Assembly: GCA_964550025.1 (NCBI GenBank)
Contig: CAZJYI010000056.1
Span: 1 to 64,000 of the forward strand
Reading direction: 5' to 3'
Origin: CAZJYI01 sp964550025
GTDB taxonomy: Bacteria; Verrucomicrobiota; Kiritimatiellia; UBA8416; CAYOBW01
Length of the DNA stretch: 64,000 nt
Shown here: in pieces, positions 44,779 to 51,473 of the stretch
Layout: each line of letters starts with the position of its first letter
Numbering within the stretch: position 1 is the first letter of the stretch
Translations under genes and position numbers: made by a program
Notes under the pieces: generated by a model
What the model was told of the DNA's origin: nothing
The model's database searches: none
The model's input: the letters and a program-made list of their open reading frames with translations, nothing else

Positions 44779-44847
44779 CGAGTGCAGGGGGGTGTAGGGG
44801 TTCATCTCTCTCCGGTCACGTCGCGTCATGTAGCATCCATCAAGGTA

Positions 44848-44945
44848 GTAGCCCGTCCGCCGCGGCGGAAACGCGGGCTCCCCTCCGGCAACACGCTTTC
44901 GCGCCGGTTTCAGCCCGCTTCCGTCCGCCACGGGCGGAGGGCTAC
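44848..44945 (+). repeat. dispersed ~95-bp element, copy 2
   Basis: GTAGCCCGTCCGCCGCGGCG ... CAGCCCGCTTCCG, the plus-strand counterpart of 6838-6930. Its ends (GTAGCCCGTCC and GGAGGGCTAC) are inverted, as expected for a small mobile or hairpin-type element. Confidence 0.72.
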
Positions 44946-44981
44946 GCGGGAGTGCAGGGAACGGCTTTCTGCAACGGGAAC

Positions 44982-45016
44982 TTGACACTCGCCACTCGCC
45001 GCTCGACACTCTCCCG
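44982..45016 (+). repeat. five heptamers directly against a start codon (copy A)
   Basis: The units are TTGACAC TCGCCAC TCGCCGC TCGACAC TCTCCCG (35 bp) and the next base is the A of ATG. No Shine-Dalgarno sequence fits between. It matches 46429-46463 at 28 of 35 positions. Confidence 0.9.
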
Positions 45017-45628
45017 ATGGCACAGGACTGGGACATCAAGCCGCGCGGCGAGAGCTGTGAGGGTTGCGCGAACGCGTTCGAGGATCGGCAGCGCTATCAC
45101 TCCGCGCTGGTATTCGGCGAGGAGGGATACCGCCGCGGCGACTACTGCGAGGTCTGTTGGCCGCCCACGATGGAGGACGGCACGCTGTACAGCACGTGGG
45201 AGGGCATCTTCCGTTTACCTCCCGCGAAGCCGCAGGACCCGCTGCAGAAAGAGACTGCCGAATCGCTCCTCCGCAAGCTGATGGAGGATGAGGACGAGGC
45301 GAAGACCAACGTGGTCTATATCCTGGCCGTGATGCTGGAACGCAAGCGGATCCTGGTGGAAAAGGACGTCCAGGTGCACGAAGACGGCGAGATGGTGCGG
45401 CTGTACGAACACAAGAAGAGCGGCGAATCGTTCCTGATCCCCGATCCCCGCCTGCGCCTCGACCAGCTCGAGAGCGTACAGGAGGAAGTCATTGCGATGC
45501 TCGGGGGGGACAGCCAGCAGGAGGAGGAACCCCCGCCCGAGGAATCCCCACCTGCCGATGCCGATGTTTCCGCGGGCGAAACCAGCGGCCTCAAGGGCGG
45601 TTTCTACACCAAGGGCGAGCTGGAGTGA
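45017..45628 (+). CDS. hypothetical protein with two CxxC pairs
   Basis: This 203-aa protein has CEGC near residue 14 and CEVC near residue 44, a spacing compatible with one zinc ribbon. A helical middle part follows (ESLLRKLMEDEDEAKTNVVYILAVMLERKRIL). SFLIPDPRLRLDQLESVQEEV and an acidic, proline-rich tail end it. I do not recognise a named family. The gene lacks a normal ribosome site because a heptamer repeat array runs up to its ATG. It overlaps the next gene by 4 bp (GTGA). Confidence 0.8.
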   Translation: MAQDWDIKPRGESCEGCANAFEDRQRYHSALVFGEEGYRRGDYCEVCWPPTMEDGTLYSTWEGIFRLPPAKPQDPLQKETAESLLRKLMEDEDEAKTNVVYILAVMLERKRILVEKDVQVHEDGEMVRLYEHKKSGESFLIPDPRLRLDQLESVQEEVIAMLGGDSQQEEEPPPEESPPADADVSAGETSGLKGGFYTKGELE

Positions 45629-46050
45629 CGGGTCGGCAGGAAGACGGTTCGAAGACCAGTCGGCCATATCTGCTCCTGCTTGCCGCGTATGTTTCTCTCC
45701 TACTCATAATCGCCGCCTCGGCCGATCTCGACATCAGGTTGTGGGTGTTCGATGTCGCGGACGCGATTCCTTTCGGGGACAAGCTGGGCCACATGTTTCT
45801 TGCCGGCCTTCTCTCCTTCCTGGTCAACAGCGCGCTCCGCTGCCGGACCTGTTCGTTTCTCAGGCTCAAATTGCGAATCGGGAGCCTGGTCACGTTTGCC
45901 ATCGTGTTGACCGAGGAGCTCTCCCAGATCTGGATCGCCTCCCGCAACGTCGATCCGTACGACCTGCTGTGGGACGCGATCGGAATCTACCTCGCCGGTG
46001 TCCTCGCAACGTGGAACCGAAGCCGCGCGACAGGGCAGAAGCCCGCTTGA
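45625..46050 (+). CDS. VanZ-like membrane protein
   Basis: The 141-aa product has about four membrane segments (about 14-32, 52-67, 85-98, 115-130). DKLGHMFLAGLLSFLVN and a later EELSQIW plus DPYDLLWDAIGIYLAG are the VanZ-family pattern. VanZ-like proteins are small and of mostly unknown role; one confers teicoplanin tolerance, which cannot be assumed here. It begins at a GTG overlapping the preceding stop. Confidence 0.82.
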   Translation: MTGRQEDGSKTSRPYLLLLAAYVSLLLIIAASADLDIRLWVFDVADAIPFGDKLGHMFLAGLLSFLVNSALRCRTCSFLRLKLRIGSLVTFAIVLTEELSQIWIASRNVDPYDLLWDAIGIYLAGVLATWNRSRATGQKPA

Positions 46051-46140
46051 CGCCACAAGAAGTGTGCGGCGGCGATCTGCATGCATAGCGAGAGATCAGA
46101 AGGCGGAAGTCAGGAAGAGGTAGCCTTGTCCCGGTCCTCT

Positions 46141-46186
46141 CCTGAATCCCCGGCGCTGGTCGCCGGGAAGCTTCAGGCTCCTTTTC
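46141..46186 (+). terminator. possible terminator after the VanZ-like gene
   Basis: CCTGAA and TTCAGG close an inner stem CCCGGCG/CGCCGGG with a 5-nt loop. CTCCTTTTC follows. The U-tract is weak. Confidence 0.45.
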
Positions 46187-46428
46187 TACTCACACAGCCC
46201 TCCCCCTCCCGCCCGGAGCCCGAATGGAGCTCGAGTGAGAGAGCTTCGCCCGTTCCTCACTCCTACCGGGCTCGGTAGGACTGAATTGCAGAGATCGCCC
46301 CCCCTTGTCTCTATCTTCGTCTTTGCCATCGTCTTTGCCCTCGTCTTCCCCCGTGCAGACCAGGGTAGAGACCACGGTAAAGACGAAGGGCGGGAATGCA
46401 GCGTGACCCCGTCGCTACCGCAATCCCA

Positions 46429-46463
46429 TTGACACCCGACCCCCGACCCTCGACACTCTCCCC
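46429..46463 (+). repeat. five heptamers directly against a start codon (copy B)
   Basis: The units are TTGACAC CCGACCC CCGACCC TCGACAC TCTCCCC (35 bp), ending at the base before ATG 46464. The position and length are the same as copy A at 44982-45016. Confidence 0.9.
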
Positions 46464-48077
46464 ATGTTCGACCTGCTGATCAGAGGCGGTGAATTGCTCG
46501 ACGGGACGGGGACAGACCCCGTACGCTCCGACATCGGCATCACCGGCGACACCATCACCGCCGTCGGCGACCTATCCGCCGCCGAGGCCCGCCGCGTCAT
46601 CAACCTCCATCCTCCCGTTTCTCCCTCTCTTCCATCCCCACAATCCCAAACCCCAAATCCCAAATCCCAAATCGTCTGCCCCGGCTTCATCGACGTTCAC
46701 TCGCACTCCGATGCCTATTTGCTGATCGAGCCGTTGGCCCCCAGCAAGCTGTACCAGGGCGTGACGACCGAGGTGGTCGGCAACTGCGGCGCTTCCGCGG
46801 CGCCGCTGCTGGGCGAGTACCGCATGCCGTCGGACTGGCGGGACATGACGTTCCCGGGCACGTGGAGCAGCGTGGCGGAATACCGTGCCCTGCTGGCGGA
46901 GGTCGGGCCGGCCGTTAACACCGTGTTGCTCGCCGGCCACAACACGTTGCGCGCCGGCGTGGTGGGATACGCCAACCGGCCGGCGAGTGTGGACGAGCTG
47001 CGCGCGATGACCGCGCTGCTGGCGCAGGCAATGGACGAAGGGGCAAAAGGACTCAGCACCGGGCTCATCTACGCGCCGGGCATGTTCGCGCCGCGCGACG
47101 AAATCGTGGAGCTGGCGCGGGTCGCGGCGGAACGAAACGGGATCTACACCAGCCACATGCGCAGTGAGAGCCGGCACCTCCTGGAGGCGATCGACGAGGC
47201 GCTGGCCATCGGCACGGCGTCCGGCATTCGCGTCGAGATTTCGCATCTGAAGGTCGGCGGACGCGACAACTGGGGGTTAATTGACGATGCGCTGGACCGC
47301 ATCCGCTCCGCTCGCGAGGGCGGGCAGGCCGTGGCCGCCGATCGCTACCCCTACACATCGGCCTGTACCGACCTGGATGTGATATTCCCGGACTGGGCGG
47401 CCGAAGGCGGCCGCGATGCCATTCTTGCCAGGTTGCGTACGCCCGCCGATCGCGCCCGGCTGCGGGAAGACCTGGTGCGGTCACGTTCCGACGCCTATTG
47501 GCCGACGGTGACGATCGGTTCCACCAGTCACGCGGACAACATGTGTTTCCAGGGGATGCCGCTGGTGGAGGTGGCGGCCGAGCTTGGGGTCGAGCCCGTG
47601 GATGCCGTGCTTCACCTGACCGAGACGGATGAGCTCAAGACGAGCGCGTTCTTTTTTGGAATGAACGAAGACAACATGCAGCGAATACTGGCCGAGCCGT
47701 ACGTGATGATCGGCAGCGATGCCTCGCTGCGCGCACCGACGGGCCCCCTCAGCCACGACTACCCTCACCCCCGCGGCTACGGCAGTTTCGTTCGTTTTCT
47801 GCGCATGGCGCTGGATGGACGGAGCGTTTCGCTGCCGGAGGCCGTGCGCAAGATGACCTCCTTGCCCGCGCGGCAGTTCCGTCTGGCCGACAGGGGAGTG
47901 ATCGAGGCGGGGCGAAAGGCCGACATCGCCGTGCTGCACCGGGAGCGCCTGCGCGAAACGACCCACTACGGCGATCCCCACCGCCTCGCAGAGGGCGTCA
48001 CCCACGTCATCGTCAACGGCGTTCTGACGCTGGCGGCCGGTGAGCCGACGGGACAGCGCGGCGGACGGTTCCTGTAG
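46464..48077 (+). CDS. N-acyl-D-amino-acid deacylase / D-aminoacylase family amidohydrolase
   Basis: The 537-aa enzyme belongs to the zinc amidohydrolases that release D-amino acids from N-acyl-D-amino acids. LLIRGGELLDGTG opens it. CPGFIDVHSHSD is the first metal motif, with EVVGNCGAS (catalytic/bridging cysteine region), GLSTGLIYAPG, YTSHMRSES, EISHLKVGG and IGSDASLRAP following. Residues about 54-75 (HPPVSPSLPS, then QTPNPKSQ) are encoded by repeats inserted just before the metal motif, where relatives have only a few residues. No ribosome site lies before the ATG; a heptamer array is there instead. It might recycle D-amino acids from peptidoglycan. Confidence 0.92.
   Translation: MFDLLIRGGELLDGTGTDPVRSDIGITGDTITAVGDLSAAEARRVINLHPPVSPSLPSPQSQTPNPKSQIVCPGFIDVHSHSDAYLLIEPLAPSKLYQGVTTEVVGNCGASAAPLLGEYRMPSDWRDMTFPGTWSSVAEYRALLAEVGPAVNTVLLAGHNTLRAGVVGYANRPASVDELRAMTALLAQAMDEGAKGLSTGLIYAPGMFAPRDEIVELARVAAERNGIYTSHMRSESRHLLEAIDEALAIGTASGIRVEISHLKVGGRDNWGLIDDALDRIRSAREGGQAVAADRYPYTSACTDLDVIFPDWAAEGGRDAILARLRTPADRARLREDLVRSRSDAYWPTVTIGSTSHADNMCFQGMPLVEVAAELGVEPVDAVLHLTETDELKTSAFFFGMNEDNMQRILAEPYVMIGSDASLRAPTGPLSHDYPHPRGYGSFVRFLRMALDGRSVSLPEAVRKMTSLPARQFRLADRGVIEAGRKADIAVLHRERLRETTHYGDPHRLAEGVTHVIVNGVLTLAAGEPTGQRGGRFL
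46612..46673 (+). repeat. CCAAATC heptamer array inside the D-aminoacylase gene
   Basis: The core at 46639-46673 reads CACAATC CCAAACC CCAAATC CCAAATC CCAAATC (35 bp). It is preceded by CTCCCTCTCTTCCATCCC. The frame is kept. Confidence 0.88.
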
Positions 48078-48527
48078 GGGAAAGGGAAACGTCCAATAAT
48101 GAACGCTGAACCGCAGAATGTTGAAGTGGGGGAGGGGATGGACACAGAGAGCGCAAAGAACGCAAAGCAACACGGCCACGGATGAGAATGCCCACCGATG
48201 GGAGGCACGACCCTCACCGATCGTAATCACACTCTCCGGCGCACCGATCGTCGCGGAGCGATCACTGGGGCGATTGGTGAGGGGAAGGAGTGGGATTAAG
48301 ACCGGGGAATGGCATGGGGAGGACATGGGACGTCAAGTCTCCACGGAGACCGGAACGCTTGGCGCGTTCCGCTACAGGAAGTTGCCTGCACTTTCCACTT
48401 CGACATTCATCATTCAGCGTTCATCATTCCGCGGTTTCCTCGTTCGCGTGCGCATTTAGCGCTTGCATTGCCGCGGAGCAGTGTGTAACTTCCCCGCGCT
48501 TTTTCACCCAGAGAGGACAACGTAGCC
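48078..48527. other. 450-bp gene-free stretch between the deacylase and rpmE
   Basis: No coding region could be supported. It is bounded by an inverted pair of TTCATCA heptamer arrays (48093-48126 and 48399-48433). Between them are three 9-mers of the GCAAAGAAC type (48144-48170) and several CACCGATCG-like words. The rpmE promoter should lie in the last 90 bp but is not clear. Confidence 0.6.
48093..48433. repeat. inverted pair of TTCATCA-type heptamer arrays, copy 2
   Basis: The right arm at 48399-48433 is TTCGACA TTCATCA TTCAGCG TTCATCA TTCCGCG. The left arm at 48093-48126 is its approximate reverse complement. The arms are about 270 bp apart, more than in the other two copies. Confidence 0.82.
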
Positions 48528-48734
48528 ATGAAACAAGGCATTCATCCGGATTACCAGGACGCAACGATCACGTGCGCGTGCGGAAACGTGATTGAGACGC
48601 GTTCCACCGTCAAGGAGATGCACGTCAATACCTGCTCTTCCTGCCATCCGTTCTTCACGGGGCAGGCGACATTTATTGATGCCGAGGGACGGGTCGAGCA
48701 GTTCCGTAAGCGTTACGCCAAGCAGCAGAAGTAG
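48528..48734 (+). CDS. rpmE: 50S ribosomal protein L31
   Basis: The 68-aa protein begins MKQGIHPDYQDATITCACGN. It has the zinc-binding CxC ... CSSC set (TCACGNV and NTCSSCHPFFTG), so it is the zinc-containing form. The order rpmE-prfA-prmC is widespread. A strong terminator follows immediately, so prfA probably relies on read-through or its own promoter. Confidence 0.97.
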   Translation: MKQGIHPDYQDATITCACGNVIETRSTVKEMHVNTCSSCHPFFTGQATFIDAEGRVEQFRKRYAKQQK

Positions 48735-48747
48735 CTTCTCTCGAAGG

Positions 48748-48790
48748 CGGGCCAGATGGGTACACAGTACCGATCTGGCCCGTTTTCTTT
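48748..48790 (+). terminator. strong Rho-independent terminator after rpmE
   Basis: Two 16-nt arms (48748-48763 and 48767-48782) pair at 15 of 16 positions around a 3-nt loop, followed by TTTTCTTT. This is the clearest terminator in the window. Confidence 0.92.
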
Positions 48791-48847
48791 GCCGCAACAG
48801 CGGCGGGAGCAAGTGGCCGGGGCGGATGTACGGACGGAGTCGGAGCC

Positions 48848-49948
48848 ATGATAGAGCGCGAACACATCGACAAGTTGCTGGAACGCGTACCGGAAATTGA
48901 GACCGAGCTTTCCGATCCGGCGACGGCCGCCAATCAGAAACGGTTCAAGACGCTCGTTCAAGAACATGCGCGGCTCAGAAAACTGGCCGACAAGGCGGAG
49001 CGGTACTTCGGCCTGTTGGACGACCTGCAGGAACACCGTGAGCTGACCGGCAGCGCCGACGCGGATCCAGAGCTTGCCGAGCTGGCGCAGGCTGAGATCC
49101 CCGCGCTGGAGGAAGCCGTTCCGGCGGCCGAGAAGGACCTCTTGCTGGCCCTGTTGCCCCCCGATCCCAACAACGAGCGCAATGCGATCGTGGAGATTCG
49201 GGCCGGGACCGGGGGAGACGAGGCTGCCCTTTTTGCGGGGGACCTCTATCGCATGTACGGCCGCTTTGCCGAATCGCAGGGCTGGAAAGTCAACGTGATT
49301 GATGCCAGCACGAGCGAAATCGGCGGGTACAAGGAGGTCGTCTTCGCGGTCGAGGGCGGCGGCGCCTACGGGAAGCTCCGCTTCGAGAGTGGGGGGCACC
49401 GTGTGCAGCGTGTGCCGGTCACCGAATCGTCCGGGCGCATCCACACGTCCGCGGCCACGGTGGCCGTCTTTCCCGAGGCCGAAGCGGAGGATGATCTGCA
49501 GATTCCTCAGGACGAGCTGCGGGTCGACATCTTCTGCGCATCCGGCCCCGGCGGCCAGGGCGTCAACACGACCTACTCCGCCGTCCGCATCACGCACCTG
49601 CCTACCGGCCTGGTCGCCCAGAGCCAGGACGAGCGGTCCCAACACCGCAACAAGGAGAAGGCCATGACGGTGCTCAAGGCCCGCATTCTCGACCAGCGTG
49701 CGCGCGAGGAAGAGGAGAAGATGGGCAAGACCCGCCGCACAATGATCGGCTCCGGCGACAGGAGCGAGCGCGTTCGCACGTACAACTTCCCCCAGAACCG
49801 CCTGACCGACCACCGCATCAATCTCACGCTCTACAGCCTGGAGCGCGTGATCGAAGGGGACATCGCGGAACTGACCTCAGCCCTGTCCCAACACGACGCC
49901 GAGGAGCGGTTGGCCGCCGAGCTTGAGAAGCTGGCGGGGGGGGGCTGA
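48848..49948 (+). CDS. prfA: peptide chain release factor 1
   Basis: The 366-aa protein ends translation at UAA and UAG. RAGTGGDEAALFAGDLYRMY and SGPGGQGVNTTYSAVRITH contain the GGQ motif that triggers hydrolysis. The codon-reading tripeptide is PVT (RVQRVPVTESSGR), a variant of the PxT of RF1 and not the SPF of RF2. It is usually followed by prmC, which methylates the GGQ glutamine. Here prmC lies beyond a repeat-filled 497-bp gap. Confidence 0.96.
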   Translation: MIEREHIDKLLERVPEIETELSDPATAANQKRFKTLVQEHARLRKLADKAERYFGLLDDLQEHRELTGSADADPELAELAQAEIPALEEAVPAAEKDLLLALLPPDPNNERNAIVEIRAGTGGDEAALFAGDLYRMYGRFAESQGWKVNVIDASTSEIGGYKEVVFAVEGGGAYGKLRFESGGHRVQRVPVTESSGRIHTSAATVAVFPEAEAEDDLQIPQDELRVDIFCASGPGGQGVNTTYSAVRITHLPTGLVAQSQDERSQHRNKEKAMTVLKARILDQRAREEEEKMGKTRRTMIGSGDRSERVRTYNFPQNRLTDHRINLTLYSLERVIEGDIAELTSALSQHDAEERLAAELEKLAGGG

Positions 49949-50445
49949 CGTTCGGTGTCCCCCTGAGGGCCAACGGCCCGGCAGANNNNNNNNNNNNNNN
50001 NNNNNNNNNNNNNNNNNNNNNNNNNNNNNNNNNNNNNNNNNNNNNNNNNNNNNNNNNNNNNNNNNNNNNNNNNNNNNNNNNNNNNGCCCGGCAGAGGCCA
50101 GCCCAGCCCGACAGGGCTGGGGTATAGCGCAGAAAGAACCACCTGAGGGCTGAAAGCCCGACACAGGTCTTCCGAGCGACTTGTGCCGGGCCTTCAGCCC
50201 TCAGGTTCATTTCGTGCCCACGGTGTACCCAGGGCTTGTCGCCCTGGGCTGCCTTGTTTCGGGCTTTCAGCCCTCCGGCCCGTGCTCAACCCTCGGAGCG
50301 TTTCTGTGCCCATGGTGTACTCACGAGCCCGTACCAATCACTGATCACCGATCACGGGTAACCAATCACTGGTAACTGATAACTGACAACTGATCACTGA
50401 TAACTGGTGACTGATCGCCCGCAATCTGCTATTGGGTTGGTTGCC
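49949..50445. other. 497-bp repeat-filled region with an assembly gap
   Basis: No gene was found. The gap of 100 N (49986-50085) is bordered on both sides by GCCCGGCAGA. To its right are palindromes CCTGAGGGCTGAAAGCCCGA (50141-50160) with a matching GGGCCTTCAGCCCTCAGG arm (50188-50206), then CAGGGCTTGTCGCCCTGG (50230-50248). A 12-unit heptamer array ends it before prmC. Confidence 0.7.
50336..50419 (+). repeat. twelve tandem heptamers (GATAACT/GATCACT family)
   Basis: AATCACT GATCACC begins the array, and ten more 7-mers bring it to 84 bp. It ends 26 bp before the prmC ATG. It is the longest array in the window and the same family as the in-frame repeats at 16175-16294. Confidence 0.92.
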
Positions 50446-51321
50446 ATGACGGAACCCGCCGCAAAGACAGTGAAGTACGTGCTGGAGGCATCCGCCGCTT
50501 TCCTGGCGGCAAGGCAGATCGGGCAGAACCCTCGCCACGTTTCCGAGCTGCTCATGGCGCGTCTGCTGAACTGCCCGAGGCTGGAGCTGTACCTTCGCTA
50601 CGATGCCGTGCTCGAAGAACGTCTGCTCGCGGCCATGCGGCGCGGCGTCAAGCGCGTGGCGGCGGGGGAGCCGGTGCAATACGTGCTTGGCCGGTCCGCT
50701 TTCATGGGGCACACCTTCAAGGTGGATCGCCGCGCCCTAATCCCGCGCCGGGAGACCGAGGAGCTTGTCGAACTGGTTCTGGACTATGAACCCCTGTGGA
50801 GCAAGCAACAACCCGCGGTGGTTGACCTGGGGACGGGATCGGGCTGTATCGCGATCAGCCTCGTGAAGGCAAAACCGGAGGCGCGTTGCGTTGCGCTCGA
50901 CACCAGCGAGGAGGCCATCGCGCTGGCAAAGGAGAACGCCGCCGCACTGGGTGTCGCCGACGGCGTCGTTTTCGCGCCGGCGCAGCTGTCGGACATCATC
51001 GAGCCTGAGACCATTGACGCCATCGTTGCCAACCTCCCGTACATTCCCACGTCGGAGTACGAGGCGTTGCCCGCGTACATCCGGGACCACGAACCCCGTA
51101 GCGCGCTCGACGGCGGTCCGGACGGCATCTCGGTTATCGAGGAGTGCGTGCAGGATGCGGCCATCGCCCTGATTCCGGGCGGGGCTCTCTTCCTGGAGAT
51201 CGCCGAAAGCCAGTCCGACGCCGTCACCACCATGATGCAGGATGCCGGCTTCGAAGACGTCGCCCTCAAACAGGACCTCGCCGGCCGCGACAGGATCGTG
51301 TGGGGGAGGCTGCCGGAGTAG
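50446..51321 (+). CDS. prmC: release factor glutamine methyltransferase PrmC
   Basis: The protein is 291 aa from MTEPAAKTVKYVL. A GTG at 50407 is in frame but lies in the repeat array and is rejected. The N-terminal helical domain is followed by a SAM domain (VVDLGTGSGCIAISLVKA) and NLPYIPTSEYE, the NPPY motif in the form NLPY. It methylates the GGQ glutamine of release factors. EPRSALDGGPDG near the C-terminus is diagnostic. Confidence 0.95.
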   Translation: MTEPAAKTVKYVLEASAAFLAARQIGQNPRHVSELLMARLLNCPRLELYLRYDAVLEERLLAAMRRGVKRVAAGEPVQYVLGRSAFMGHTFKVDRRALIPRRETEELVELVLDYEPLWSKQQPAVVDLGTGSGCIAISLVKAKPEARCVALDTSEEAIALAKENAAALGVADGVVFAPAQLSDIIEPETIDAIVANLPYIPTSEYEALPAYIRDHEPRSALDGGPDGISVIEECVQDAAIALIPGGALFLEIAESQSDAVTTMMQDAGFEDVALKQDLAGRDRIVWGRLPE

Positions 51322-51371
51322 GGGGCGGTGAGGCAGAGCGCAGCATAGACGCGGCCAGACGGGAGTGCTGG

Positions 51372-51421
51372 ACAGGATCAACAGGATCTACAGGATAGTC
51401 CTTCCCATCCCGCGGATCCTG
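51372..51421. repeat. ACAGGATCA 9-bp tract with inverted end
   Basis: The units ACAGGATCA, ACAGGATCT and ACAGGATAG (51372-51398) are followed by GGATCCTGT (51413-51421), which can pair back. It lies in the gap between the convergent prmC and histidine kinase genes. Confidence 0.75.
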
Positions 51422-51473
51422 TGAATTACGCCTAGAAAACAGCAAGAAAGGCCGGTTGTAGTACAGAGCGGCC

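Larger units (their letters stand above)
46051..46463. other. 413-bp gene-free stretch
   Basis: No coding region could be supported. It contains a TCAGAAG/GCGGAAG tract (46096-46116), a terminator-like hairpin (46141-46186) and a 12-bp-period tract CGTCTTTGCCAT/CGTCTTTGCCCT near 46318-46350 with a weak inverse at 46377. A heptamer array ends it at the next start codon. Confidence 0.6.

Noticed and set aside
45625..46050. Glycopeptide resistance role for the VanZ-like protein
   Set aside because: No vanHAX-type genes are present, and most VanZ-like proteins have no link to resistance.
50336..50419. Possible CRISPR array
   Set aside because: The units are 7 bp and contiguous, with no spacers, and no cas genes are in the window.
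50407..50445. Upstream GTG start for prmC
   Set aside because: It lies inside the heptamer array and adds 13 residues not expected in PrmC.
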